A DNA stretch of 42,225 nt from Sedimentisphaerales bacterium (GTDB lineage: Bacteria; Planctomycetota; Phycisphaerae; Sedimentisphaerales; SM23-30): the NCBI GenBank assembly GCA_016928435.1, contig JAFGKT010000001.1, positions 1 through 42,225 on the forward strand, read 5' to 3'. Below are positions 19,639-27,807 of the stretch, piece after piece. A program made the translations under genes and the position numbers. The stretch's first letter is position 1, and every line of letters starts with the position of its first letter. Under the pieces are notes generated by a model. It did not search any database. It was not told the origin of the DNA and was given only the letters and a program-made list of their open reading frames with translations.

Positions 19639-19679
19639 AAAAAAAAGCCCCGTCTCAATTACACAAATCGAGACAGGGC
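19639..19679 (-). terminator. Intrinsic terminator of corrinoid gene
   Basis: On the minus strand, GCCCTGTCTC and GAGACGGGGC form a 10-bp stem (one G-U pair) with a 13-nt loop, followed directly by eight T residues. It lies 53 nt after the stop codon of the corrinoid protein gene and separates it from the giant gene. Confidence 0.9.
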
Positions 19680-19731
19680 CTTAATTTACATATATCCAGG
19701 CAGCCTTGTCGGCGCTGCCCTGGTCATTGTT

Positions 19732-20358
19732 TTAGTTGATGAGTTCTTTTGCGACATCAACAGCACTGGCGGCATCGGCAGCATACCCGGCGGCGCCAAT
19801 TTTGTCCGCGTAGTCTTGCGTGACCGGCGCACCACCGATAAATACCTTAGCTCCCAGCCCAGCCGCCGCGACGGCTTTGACGGTCTCTTCCATCATAGGC
19901 ATGGTGGTAGTCAACAGAGCTGACAAGGCGATCAACTTGGCCTTGTTTTCCTTGGCGGCGTTGACAAATTGGTCAGCAGGAACGTCGGTGCCAATGTCAA
20001 CGACGTTAAAGCCGGCTCCCTTGAGCATCATGGCTACAAGGTTCTTGCCAATATCGTGCAGGTCGCCCTTGACGGTGCCGATAACGACGGTACCCACAGG
20101 CTCGACTCCCGCTTCCACCAGTTTGGGCTCCAGAATCTCCATAGCCATCTTCATGGCACGAGCCGCGATTAGGACTTCGGGAACATATACTTCGTTTTTC
20201 TTGAACGCTGCGCCGACGACATTCATCCCGGCGATCAACCCATCATTTAGAATCGTTTCAGGAGCCATTCCCTCAGCCAAAGCCGCAGAGACAACTTCCT
20301 TAGCGGTGTTTTGGTCTCCCTTGATGACCGCGTTTTTCAGAACTTCCAGATCTGCCAT
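19732..20358 (-). CDS. Corrinoid (cobalamin-binding) methyltransfer protein
   Basis: 208 residues. The N-terminal helical bundle (about 1-85) is the methionine-synthase-type cap. The B12-binding Rossmann-like domain (about 88-208) carries GDLHDIGKN, the DxHxxG motif whose histidine (residue 101) is the lower axial cobalt ligand, then SALLTT and GGAPVT. The length matches MtaC/MtbC/MttC-type proteins, which shuttle a methyl group from a substrate-specific methyltransferase to a corrinoid acceptor. No MtaB-, MtbB- or MttB-like partner, MtbA-like protein or RamA-like activase is in the window, so the substrate cannot be inferred. The ATG at 20358 gives the usual family start MADLEVLK, with a weak TGAGA site; an in-frame GTG at 20370 is a less likely alternative. 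It is monocistronic and ends in a strong intrinsic terminator. Confidence 0.93.
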   Translation of the reverse strand: MADLEVLKNAVIKGDQNTAKEVVSAALAEGMAPETILNDGLIAGMNVVGAAFKKNEVYVPEVLIAARAMKMAMEILEPKLVEAGVEPVGTVVIGTVKGDLHDIGKNLVAMMLKGAGFNVVDIGTDVPADQFVNAAKENKAKLIALSALLTTTMPMMEETVKAVAAAGLGAKVFIGGAPVTQDYADKIGAAGYAADAASAVDVAKELIN

Positions 20359-20729
20359 TTCAAATCTCACTATTGAGCCAGATAAACCTCGCTGAAAAGC
20401 TGCCCCGGCCCGCAGCAGCCTTCCCGCAAAAACAACAAACTATTCGGCGCCGGCTACATACCTCGCGCAAACCAGCGACGGAGGTTAATTTAATATAAGC
20501 GACAGATCAAAGCAAGGTTGTCAAAAGGAAAAAAGAACATTTTTTTGCAAATACGGCATATTACACCGCTTTCGCGATGTTTTTGCGTAATTGAATCGTC
20601 AAGACTGTGACGTTGAGGTCACAATTGAAAGCTGGAAACCGCGTGTTTCGACCCAAGGCAAGATCGCAAAAGACGCGGATTTGGACAGGTAAAGAAGGGA
20701 TAATAAAGCGAGATTTTTTTGGGCTGCTT
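20359..20729. other. Intergenic: upstream of corrinoid gene
   Basis: No gene is seen. A perfect inverted repeat TGTGAC-N6-GTCACA lies at 20606-20623, about 250 nt upstream of the corrinoid start. A minus-strand TTGACA (20519-20524) occurs, but its nearest good -10 (TTATAT) is 20 nt away, too far for a confident promoter. The sequence around 20540-20590 is AT-rich with no evident terminator for the gene ending at 20730. Confidence 0.45.
20606..20623. promoter_or_regulatory. Inverted repeat, possible operator
   Basis: TGTGAC and GTCACA are perfect inverted 6-mers with a 6-nt spacer (GTTGAG). The arms resemble those bound by CRP/FNR-family dimers, but the distance between TGTGA and TCACA is 8 nt, not the usual 6. 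It could also fold as a small hairpin in the 3' end of the upstream mRNA. Confidence 0.25.
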
Positions 20730-23477
20730 TTAGTTGATTTCAATCTGGTAATTCACGCGATCGGTGCCGCGTGGATCATACAATCCTACTCGAACAAACC
20801 TGCCGATCCATTTGGCGGCGTCAGGAATAAGGAAGGTACGAGTCGCCATGGCGCCGGGCAGCAACCTTGGTATGGGTTGCTCAAGATGGTCCAAGTCAGG
20901 CATGTCGGCAAAGCAAACCAGACTGATTTCATCTTCGGATTCATTGGAGACCACTAGTTGCACCATTAGGTCACGTAGGCCGACACGCCGGGTAAACATG
21001 CCGACATCAATGCCTTCTAAACGAATTTCAAACGGTTGGCGCACCAGCATGGTATAAGTGCGATCCGCATCAACTCTGACCACCAGATCCAAGCCTTTGT
21101 CGCCTCCCAATTCAGTACGCGGGAAGGCCACGGAAATTTCCTGACTGTATTCTTCGTGCGGCTGCAAAGTAAAATTCAGCACCGACGGATCAACCGACCA
21201 TTGTTGCCGACGATCGCTGTCACCTAGAAAACGCAACTGACCTGATATAACGGTGTTGAAAGGATTACGAAAACTAACGGTAGTACGCTGACTGGAGATG
21301 CTGGCTTCGAGGACCTCCGGTGACAAAGAAAGACTGGCGCGAAACATGGCCATGGGCGTATTGACCCCTTCCAGAAAAACGGGCCAATTACTAAAAGCGA
21401 CCGCGCCTATACCATTACGCGTAATAATAGGTTGAGAATTACCAAATAGATCAACCATGACCGGATTATCACCAAGAAACACTTCATGGGCAACGGGCGG
21501 TCCCTGCGTATGCGGATCATAGTTTTCATCCCACGCGAACAAACACCCTTCACCTCCGCGATCAAAAATAAGAGCGTGGATACCCGGAGCGATCTCAAAT
21601 CTTCCGGCATACTGCGTGCCGCCCAGCAAATCCGCGGCAGTGCGAAAAACCAAAAACAGTTCCGTCGGCTCCACCACAGCGGAATCACTGGAAAGACGCT
21701 GCGACCAAGGATGCTCCACGAAAATCCCTTCGGCATCGCCGGACTTGGCGAAGGCCAATCGCTTGGCAAAATCTATCAACACGTTTTCACGACCGTAGTA
21801 TCTTTGGTCCAAAGGATAAAGCGTCGCCCAGATGTTTTCCAAGCCGCGGCTGCGACAGCCATCGAAATATTCCGGGATGTATTCGGGTCTGATGGAACTA
21901 AGCACCGACAAAGCCGCGTAATCGGTTCCGGTCTGTTGACGTGTGACTTCGAACACACTGCTCAACGGCACAGCCAAAACCGAATAACCCACCAACTGCT
22001 CAAACTCCTCGCGCAGAGCATCGACCACATGGCGATTACGCGGATCCCACACCAATTCGGATCGGCCTATATCCACTCCGATTTGCCAATATGGTACTTG
22101 ACGAGCGTATTGGGCCAGGATGGTAGCTACCTCGGTACGCCACGGAATATCGCTGGTCAATACATCAAGCAGATTTCCTCGGCCCAAATCCAACTGCCGG
22201 GTAAGGTAATCAGGCACCTCGGAAAAAGTGGCTATCAGCTCGATACTGCTTTGCTGCAGTTCGATCAATTTGGTGTCGAAATCATCTTCGGTCAAGATGG
22301 CGCCGGGCATTTCGGGTTGTCGGCGCCAAACGGGCACCTTCACCAACCGAGCATTACACAGCCGGGTCAATTCCATCGCGGTATCCCAAGGACCAACATT
22401 ATCGTCCAATTGCAACACACCGAACCCGGCGCCGCTATCAGAGATATGCGACAATGTCGGCGCTAGTTGGGCGAAGGTAAGATAACGCTTGGCTACAATG
22501 GTTTGGGCGGAGAGTATGTCCAACTCAGCATGATAGATTCCGGTTTCCAGACGAGGCATTTGAATGTGTCTGCCGCCTGCGCTGCCGGTAACGCCGGCCA
22601 ACACCCACGAATCATCATACACCGAACCACCCGCGGCATCCCGAACGGTGAGGTGTACTTCATAGTCCAGCGAAGTAACGCCTTCGACATTAACCTCCAG
22701 AACAGGTGTTTCGTTGCTGGCGAACACATTGGTGTCGCGATCGGTCCTCAATACCACCCTGGGCAACTGGAAGATACCGATATCATCGAACCACACCAAC
22801 GCGTTGACATCACCGCGAATGATTTCTTGTTCAGTAATGATGTTTTCGCGCCATTGACGTTCTTGGAGTACCCAGATTGCCGGCTGAATGAAGCGGGCCT
22901 CGGGGAAGTTGCCCGGCACATAAGCTTCCATACGCAGCCAACCATCGCCGCTGTAATCGTCGGGCGAAATGAGGTCCGAAGCAGCGAAACTACCCGGAAT
23001 GGGATCGCCGCGCCAATCGGTCAAAACGCAGCTCAGTTGGGCTCGACAATTAGTCGCCTGCTCGAAATGCACGTAACCGACCAACTCGAAATCGCTGCCG
23101 GGCCGAGCCGGTATCATACGCGGATGAAATTCATACGCTACGCTGCCGCCATTGGGGATCAATTCAAAAGACCAATCGCCGCTACGGCTGTGAGCATTGT
23201 CCAAACGACCGTTGGCGTAATGGAGGAATCCTTCACGCCCTGTCACCTTGCTCCAGTGCATGGGCAACTCTTCGAAATTGACCAATCGTTCCTCGAAATC
23301 GAAGGTGTACATAACGTCTTGATTGCCGAGCGGATTGCCTAGGCTCAGTTCCTGCTCAGAAGAGGAGGTAACCACACCGGGCATCTGCCCCAACGCCGCC
23401 CCACCGCTTACCAACAGTAATATCGTCAGCAGCACCAAGATTGATAGGTGGTTTGTGATTGGTTTGTGGTACGCCAT
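20730..23477 (-). CDS. Large exported protein, possible glycoside-hydrolase-like barrel
   Basis: 915 residues. A signal peptide (1-30, hydrophobic core ILVLLTILLLVSGGAALG) marks export. About 55-235 look like a beta-sandwich carbohydrate-binding-type module (YTFDFEERL start, SRSGDWSFEL, then VWFDDIGIFQLP). About 240-335 look like an Ig-like beta domain. About 345-645 alternate strands and helices like a TIM barrel, with candidate acidic residues (for example DIGRSELVWDP and GIFVEHPW) but no motif that names a family. About 650-915 are again beta-rich. I infer a surface or periplasmic polysaccharide-related protein; catalysis is not shown. The ATG at 23477 has no clear Shine-Dalgarno. It is divergent from ribD. 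Function unknown. Confidence 0.82.
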   Translation of the reverse strand: MAYHKPITNHLSILVLLTILLLVSGGAALGQMPGVVTSSSEQELSLGNPLGNQDVMYTFDFEERLVNFEELPMHWSKVTGREGFLHYANGRLDNAHSRSGDWSFELIPNGGSVAYEFHPRMIPARPGSDFELVGYVHFEQATNCRAQLSCVLTDWRGDPIPGSFAASDLISPDDYSGDGWLRMEAYVPGNFPEARFIQPAIWVLQERQWRENIITEQEIIRGDVNALVWFDDIGIFQLPRVVLRTDRDTNVFASNETPVLEVNVEGVTSLDYEVHLTVRDAAGGSVYDDSWVLAGVTGSAGGRHIQMPRLETGIYHAELDILSAQTIVAKRYLTFAQLAPTLSHISDSGAGFGVLQLDDNVGPWDTAMELTRLCNARLVKVPVWRRQPEMPGAILTEDDFDTKLIELQQSSIELIATFSEVPDYLTRQLDLGRGNLLDVLTSDIPWRTEVATILAQYARQVPYWQIGVDIGRSELVWDPRNRHVVDALREEFEQLVGYSVLAVPLSSVFEVTRQQTGTDYAALSVLSSIRPEYIPEYFDGCRSRGLENIWATLYPLDQRYYGRENVLIDFAKRLAFAKSGDAEGIFVEHPWSQRLSSDSAVVEPTELFLVFRTAADLLGGTQYAGRFEIAPGIHALIFDRGGEGCLFAWDENYDPHTQGPPVAHEVFLGDNPVMVDLFGNSQPIITRNGIGAVAFSNWPVFLEGVNTPMAMFRASLSLSPEVLEASISSQRTTVSFRNPFNTVISGQLRFLGDSDRRQQWSVDPSVLNFTLQPHEEYSQEISVAFPRTELGGDKGLDLVVRVDADRTYTMLVRQPFEIRLEGIDVGMFTRRVGLRDLMVQLVVSNESEDEISLVCFADMPDLDHLEQPIPRLLPGAMATRTFLIPDAAKWIGRFVRVGLYDPRGTDRVNYQIEIN

Positions 23478-23689
23478 TATAGGTCCGATAATTGTGCGAA
23501 TTCGGGTCTAGTTATAGGTCCAATGTCATTTATACATCGGCATATGAGGTGTTTTCGCTACTGGAAATGGACAAAATGCCCGATTTTGTCTGTCAGACGC
23601 CGGCGGATATGAGATGTCCACTCACGCTCGGGCCGCCCATTTATTTTATATATCCCATCATATTATATTGCTGGTTTCGGCATCGATCG

Positions 23690-23718
23690 GTGACACCAAC
23701 GGCCAGCGCGATTATAAT
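23690..23718 (+). promoter_or_regulatory. Promoter giving leaderless ribD mRNA
   Basis: GTGACA (23690-23695, 5/6) and TATAAT (23713-23718, perfect) are separated by exactly 17 nt. The expected transcription start, about 7 nt beyond the -10, is position 23725 or 23726, and the ribD ATG begins at 23726. No Shine-Dalgarno precedes this ATG, which fits a leaderless transcript. Confidence 0.6.
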
Positions 23719-23725
23719 CACAGAT

Positions 23726-24859
23726 ATGGACAAAGCAGAATCACAACGATACATGCGGCGGGCCTTGGCCTTGGCAGCCAAGGGAGCCGGCAGAGTGGCC
23801 CCGAATCCAATGGTAGGCGCGGTGATTGTGAAGGAAGGTCAAATCATCGGTCAAGGCTACCATCGTCGGTTCGGCCAAGCCCACGCCGAGGTCAACGCCT
23901 TGGCACACTGCGCCAAACAAGGCCATGACCCGCGCGGAGCAACCATGTTCGTCACGCTCGAACCGTGCTGCCATCAAGGCAAAACCGGCCCTTGCACCGA
24001 AGCCATCGCCCAGGCGGGAATCGCACGCGTGGTAATCGCCACCATCGATGATTGCGCATTGGTGGCCGGCAAAGGCGCACAGTGGTTGCGCGATCAGGGC
24101 ATCGAGGTGGAGGTCGGCGTGTGCCAAAAGGAAGCGCGGAAGTTGAACGCCGGGTTCTTCAAGCTGCAAAAGCAAGGCAAACCGCAAGTGATACTCAAAT
24201 GGGCTCAGAGCATCAACGGCAAACTGGCCTACCCCCCCACCAGCGGGACAAACGATCAGCCGCGTTGGATTACCAACGAGAAGTCACGCCGACATGTGCA
24301 TCAGGTGCGCAGCCGATGCGGAGCCGTGCTGGTGGGTATCGGCACAGTAATAGCTGACGATCCATTATTGAACGTACGTCTTGATAAGCCCGCTCCCCAA
24401 CCGTTGCGCGTTGTGGTCGATAGTAAACTGCGCATTCCTATGACATCCAAACTGGTTCGCTCCGCGCGCGAATATCCACTATTGATATGCACCGCTGAAC
24501 AAAACTTAAAAGAGCAACCGGACTTGGTCGAAGCGCTTATCGCCAGCCGTTGCTATGTGGCCGGCTTGCCCACCGATGACACCGGCAAGTTATCCTTGGA
24601 CGCGGTATTACTCGAGCTAGGCAAACGCAGCATTACCGAACTGCTCGTCGAAGGCGGCGCGACGCTGCATCAGGCGTTTATCGCTCAGGGCTTAGCCGAT
24701 CAAATAATGGTTTATATCGCGCCGGCATTTATCGCGGGAGATAACGCGCCAAAGATTGATCTCTCCACTCTGGCAGTCGAGGGGATCATCCTCCAGGATG
24801 TCCAGCAACAATCATTCGACGGTGATGTGCTGATTGAGGGGTATATCAAGGCACTCTAG
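23726..24859 (+). CDS. ribD: Riboflavin deaminase/reductase RibD
   Basis: 377 residues, normal length for the bifunctional enzyme. It catalyses the second and third steps of riboflavin synthesis: zinc-dependent deamination of diaminohydroxyphosphoribosylaminopyrimidine, then NADPH-dependent reduction of the ribosyl side chain. The deaminase domain (1-145) shows HAEVNAL (zinc ligand H53, proton-shuttling E55) and PCCHQGKTGPC (C81 and C90). The reductase domain (about 150-377) shows KWAQSINGKLA, VGIGTVIADDPLLNVR and LLVEGGATLHQAF. Cytoplasmic. The ATG at 23726 gives the canonical start just before RYMRRALALA; the open frame extends further upstream, but that part is not RibD-like and overlaps the promoter. 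No other rib genes and no FMN riboswitch are seen. It stands alone, divergent from the 915-residue exported protein. Confidence 0.95.
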   Translation: MDKAESQRYMRRALALAAKGAGRVAPNPMVGAVIVKEGQIIGQGYHRRFGQAHAEVNALAHCAKQGHDPRGATMFVTLEPCCHQGKTGPCTEAIAQAGIARVVIATIDDCALVAGKGAQWLRDQGIEVEVGVCQKEARKLNAGFFKLQKQGKPQVILKWAQSINGKLAYPPTSGTNDQPRWITNEKSRRHVHQVRSRCGAVLVGIGTVIADDPLLNVRLDKPAPQPLRVVVDSKLRIPMTSKLVRSAREYPLLICTAEQNLKEQPDLVEALIASRCYVAGLPTDDTGKLSLDAVLLELGKRSITELLVEGGATLHQAFIAQGLADQIMVYIAPAFIAGDNAPKIDLSTLAVEGIILQDVQQQSFDGDVLIEGYIKAL

Positions 24860-24884
24860 CAGAACTTGCCAATCAGTAGTCCAC

Positions 24885-24905
24885 GTGTGCAAACAAGTTG
24901 CACAC
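24885..24905 (+). terminator. Hairpin after ribD
   Basis: GTGTGCAA and TTGCACAC form a perfect 8-bp stem around ACAAG, 26 nt after the ribD stop codon. There is no U-tract, so efficient intrinsic termination is uncertain. In the inferred ancestral arrangement this hairpin would have lain between convergent ribD and hflX. Confidence 0.4.
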
Positions 24906-24934
24906 CCTACGAGTCTATATTCACACACCTTGGA

Positions 24935-24965
24935 GAGAATAACGTTACGAAGCAGCGGGGGTTAG
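24935..24965. repeat. Left copy of 31-bp repeat: relict hflX 3' end
   Basis: This 31-bp stretch matches 26483-26513 at 28 of 31 positions, including an unbroken 16-base run GCAGCGGGGGTTAGTT. Read on the minus strand it encodes LTPAAS followed by TAA, the same C-terminal residues as hflX, with a synonymous alanine codon change and a different stop codon. It is best read as a remnant of an hflX 3' end left of an inserted gene. Confidence 0.85.
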
Positions 24966-25021
24966 TTGCATCAGACAGATAAACTGTCGTCCATGCAATC
25001 GTATAGGAAAACCCAAAGCAC

Positions 25022-26488
25022 ATGACAAATACTGCACATAAAAAAACTAACTACACCAAAGACATGAACGCAAGTGTATGGTCCACAACGTCTGCTCGTG
25101 CTGCGAGAGTATTGGCTTGGCTGGCAATCGCGATTTTGGCTTTTGAAGCCGGGATATTTGTCTTCGCAGTTTTGAACAGCAGATGGCAGCAAGTTGCGGT
25201 GACATCCAACTATGCGATATATGTCGCCTACGTGCTTTTCTGCATTTCATGTGGATTGGTTATTGCAAAGAGAATCTACGGTCTGCATCTAATGCGCGTC
25301 ACTGCCCTGGGAGCTTTGGCACTTTGCTTGCCGGGACTTGCTCACGTCGTGGCGTTCTTCATTGAGAAAACAACTAACATCGATTTTTCAGGTATCGTGT
25401 CTTCCAACTCTTTCTACATCTATATTGCAGTGTATCTCGCCTACGTTGCTCTTTTCATTCTCTCTATCGCGTTTGCCTCAAAAGCGTTGTCCGAACCCTC
25501 TACTAACGCTGATTTTCTACCATCTTTGCGCTTAAAAGCACATCATCTGCTGGGAGCTGCGTGCTTTTTCGTATTGGTCGCGATTGCACTACGCTCGCTT
25601 AGTTGCTGGTTTGGGATATGCCATATCAGCCAGGTTGCTCCATGGGCATTCTATGCCACGGGGGTGGCGGCGGTATTAGCATTGCTGGGCCAATCCCGTG
25701 CCATAAAATACTTCTTGCTCACTTGCCCTCTAGTGATGTCGATTGTTATCCTGGTTCAAGGCCCCGTTGCAGTCAGCATAGGCGATATCGTTCAGAGCAA
25801 TAACCCCGGAGGCTTCTCCATACCACTTATCGAGATATTCGGAAGTACTTTTCTTCCGACCGAAATAATACGATTCCTATTCACCCTAGTCATCTGGCTG
25901 CCTATACTCATTATTTCAGCCTATGTGTTGTCCACAAAAAAGTATCCTCTTTCTCGAAGAATTGCAGCTACCGCCTTACCCATATTGCTTATAATTTTAG
26001 CTTGTTCATCCGATGTGTTACGCAAGTTCTCCTTCGCTTCCCAACTGCAACCGCCACAGTATCTCACCGAACAGCAAATCAGCAATCTGCCAGACTACAT
26101 GCGGACTCCTATCGGCGTCAGCAATGCCTACTCAATGGTTTGCCACGATGGAACACTTCTCTCATCCTACAGCGTAGACGATCCCTATCCCGCTGAAGCC
26201 ACGATTAGGTTCATTTGTCAGCGGTTCTTTGATAACGGTTTCCAACCAGTCCCCAATGCCTCCGCAGGTATTGATGAACACGTTGCACATCTTATCGATT
26301 CCTGGCAAAGCTACCTTGATCAAGATAGACATGAATGGTGGGATTTGCGCCTAGAGTGGAACAATGCCGAGGGCCGCTGCGTTAGCGTTACGCTTACCTA
26401 TGGCCGAGGAAGCACATTAGAAGAATATTCTGACACTCCCACCAATCTCGGAGTAATGATCCAAACATCAGAACTCCCCCTGGAATAA
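25022..26488 (+). CDS. Polytopic membrane protein of unknown function, inserted at hflX
   Basis: 488 residues with about nine hydrophobic segments (near 27-48, 56-78, 84-105, 121-150, 170-190, 201-217, 225-250, 280-305 and 313-330), then a soluble C-terminal domain of about 150 residues containing RRHEW-like and WQSYLDQDRHEWWDLRLEW stretches. No transporter or enzyme motif is recognised. The start is uncertain: neither the ATG at 25022 nor a second at 25064 has a Shine-Dalgarno. By eye, codon choice is less C-ending than in ribD or ispG. Its TAA is 2 nt from the hflX stop codon on the other strand, and the gene is bracketed by a 31-bp repeat of the hflX 3' end, so it is probably a recent acquisition. 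Confidence 0.78.
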   Translation: MTNTAHKKTNYTKDMNASVWSTTSARAARVLAWLAIAILAFEAGIFVFAVLNSRWQQVAVTSNYAIYVAYVLFCISCGLVIAKRIYGLHLMRVTALGALALCLPGLAHVVAFFIEKTTNIDFSGIVSSNSFYIYIAVYLAYVALFILSIAFASKALSEPSTNADFLPSLRLKAHHLLGAACFFVLVAIALRSLSCWFGICHISQVAPWAFYATGVAAVLALLGQSRAIKYFLLTCPLVMSIVILVQGPVAVSIGDIVQSNNPGGFSIPLIEIFGSTFLPTEIIRFLFTLVIWLPILIISAYVLSTKKYPLSRRIAATALPILLIILACSSDVLRKFSFASQLQPPQYLTEQQISNLPDYMRTPIGVSNAYSMVCHDGTLLSSYSVDDPYPAEATIRFICQRFFDNGFQPVPNASAGIDEHVAHLIDSWQSYLDQDRHEWWDLRLEWNNAEGRCVSVTLTYGRGSTLEEYSDTPTNLGVMIQTSELPLE

Positions 26489-26513
26489 TGCTACGACGCA
26501 GCGGGGGTTAGTT
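26483..26513. repeat. Right copy of 31-bp repeat: functional hflX 3' end
   Basis: This is the partner of the repeat at 24935-24965 and contains the stop codons of both the membrane protein gene (plus strand, 26486-26488) and hflX (minus strand, 26491-26493). The three differences from the left copy fall at a synonymous codon position, in the hflX stop codon and just after it. Confidence 0.85.
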
Positions 26514-27807
26514 CTTCGTAGGCGACGGGTTGGAGTTTTTGGAGGCTGGGCAGTTGTCGTCGGCCGAGGAAGGCTTCCAATACTATTCCGTGTTCGCAGT
26601 ATTCTTCCGAGAGGACCGTGCCATGGGATCGGATGAAACTGGCGACTCGGCCGTCGCTGTAGCTGCAGGTGATGCGCAAATGCAGGTTCTGGCCTACGAC
26701 GCGCGAACGGACTTCGCGGACCAATTCCTCCATTCCCTCGCCGGTCCGGGCGGAAAGAAAAACCGCATCAGGATATAATGTCGCCATTGTCTCCCGGCGG
26801 GAAACCGTTGTGCGGTCGATCTTATTGAAAACCAACAGTATGTCTTTCTCGCCGCAACCTAGTTCCCGCAATACCGTATTGGTCGCGGCCAACTGCTGCT
26901 CAGCCTGGGAATGCGACATGTCCACCACATGCAATAAAAGATTCGCGTGAATAGCCTCTTCCAAGGTGGCACGGAACGAAGCTACCAGATGGTGAGGCAG
27001 ATTGCGTACAAAACCGACGGTATCGCTGAGCAGGCAATACACATCCTGACCCAAATTCCACCGGGTGGTTTTGGTATCGAGCGTGGCGAACAGTTGATCT
27101 TTGACAAAGGTATCGCTGCCCGTGGCGATGTTCATCAGTGTGCTTTTGCCGGCGTTGGTATAACCCACCAGCGAAACCAAAAAACGATCACTGCGGGCGA
27201 ACACTTCGCGCTGTTTTCGTTTGTCGATTTCTTTAAGCTGACGCTTGAGCGAGGCAACGCGTTTCTGGACCAATCGCCGGTCAATTTCCAATTGCTTTTC
27301 GCCGGTTCCACGAGTACCCACGCCGCCAACCGCGGCGCCGCCGGTCACGGTATCCAAGTGGCTCCACAAACGCGTCAACCGAGGATACGTATATTCCAAT
27401 TGAGCCAAGTCCACCTGCAGCCGTGCTTCGTGGGTTTGGGCGCGGGAAGCGAAGATGTCCAAAATTAGTTCGCTGCGGTCAAGAACTTTGCAATCGATGA
27501 TTTTTTCCAGCTCGCGGATTTGAGCGGGGGAAAGGTCGTTATCAAAAATCACCACGTCGGCTTGCAGGATTTCGGCGCGTTGGGCGATCTCCTCCGCTTT
27601 ACCGCTGCCGACACAACAAGCGGGGTTTAGACGGGTGCGTTTTTGTATAATACTGCCCACTACTTCGGCGCCGGCGGCTTCGGTCAGCGAAGTCAACTCC
27701 GCCAAAGACTCAGCCCCGTCCAAATCAGAATCGGGCAAGGTCACATTTACCAACAAAGCTCGTTCATTGCTAACGGCTAAACTGGTTCTCTCTTTTTCTA
27801 CTACCAG
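26491..27807 (-). CDS. hflX: GTPase HflX
   Basis: About 438 residues from the CTG at 27807, or 421 from the TTG at 27756. HflX is a ribosome-associated GTPase that splits stalled or hibernating 70S ribosomes. The N-terminal domain shows CCVGSGKAEEIA and DNDLSPAQIRELEK; the linker shows GVGTRGTGEKQLEIDRRL; the G domain shows GYTNAGKST (G1), DTVGFVRNLP (G3) and NKID (G4), then SARTGEGM (G5). Start choice: between an upstream in-frame TGA and 27756 there is no ATG, GTG or TTG, yet the translation there (EKERTSLAVSNERALLV) looks native, and a strong GGGAGG lies 8 nt before the CTG. I therefore favour CTG. The 3' end duplicates a sequence at 24935-24965. It is convergent with the membrane protein gene. 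Confidence 0.94.
   Translation of the reverse strand: MVVEKERTSLAVSNERALLVNVTLPDSDLDGAESLAELTSLTEAAGAEVVGSIIQKRTRLNPACCVGSGKAEEIAQRAEILQADVVIFDNDLSPAQIRELEKIIDCKVLDRSELILDIFASRAQTHEARLQVDLAQLEYTYPRLTRLWSHLDTVTGGAAVGGVGTRGTGEKQLEIDRRLVQKRVASLKRQLKEIDKRKQREVFARSDRFLVSLVGYTNAGKSTLMNIATGSDTFVKDQLFATLDTKTTRWNLGQDVYCLLSDTVGFVRNLPHHLVASFRATLEEAIHANLLLHVVDMSHSQAEQQLAATNTVLRELGCGEKDILLVFNKIDRTTVSRRETMATLYPDAVFLSARTGEGMEELVREVRSRVVGQNLHLRITCSYSDGRVASFIRSHGTVLSEEYCEHGIVLEAFLGRRQLPSLQKLQPVAYEELTPAAS

Noticed and set aside
20606..20623. Exact CRP/FNR operator
   Set aside because: The spacing between TGTGA and TCACA is 8 nt instead of 6, so it is listed only as an inverted repeat.
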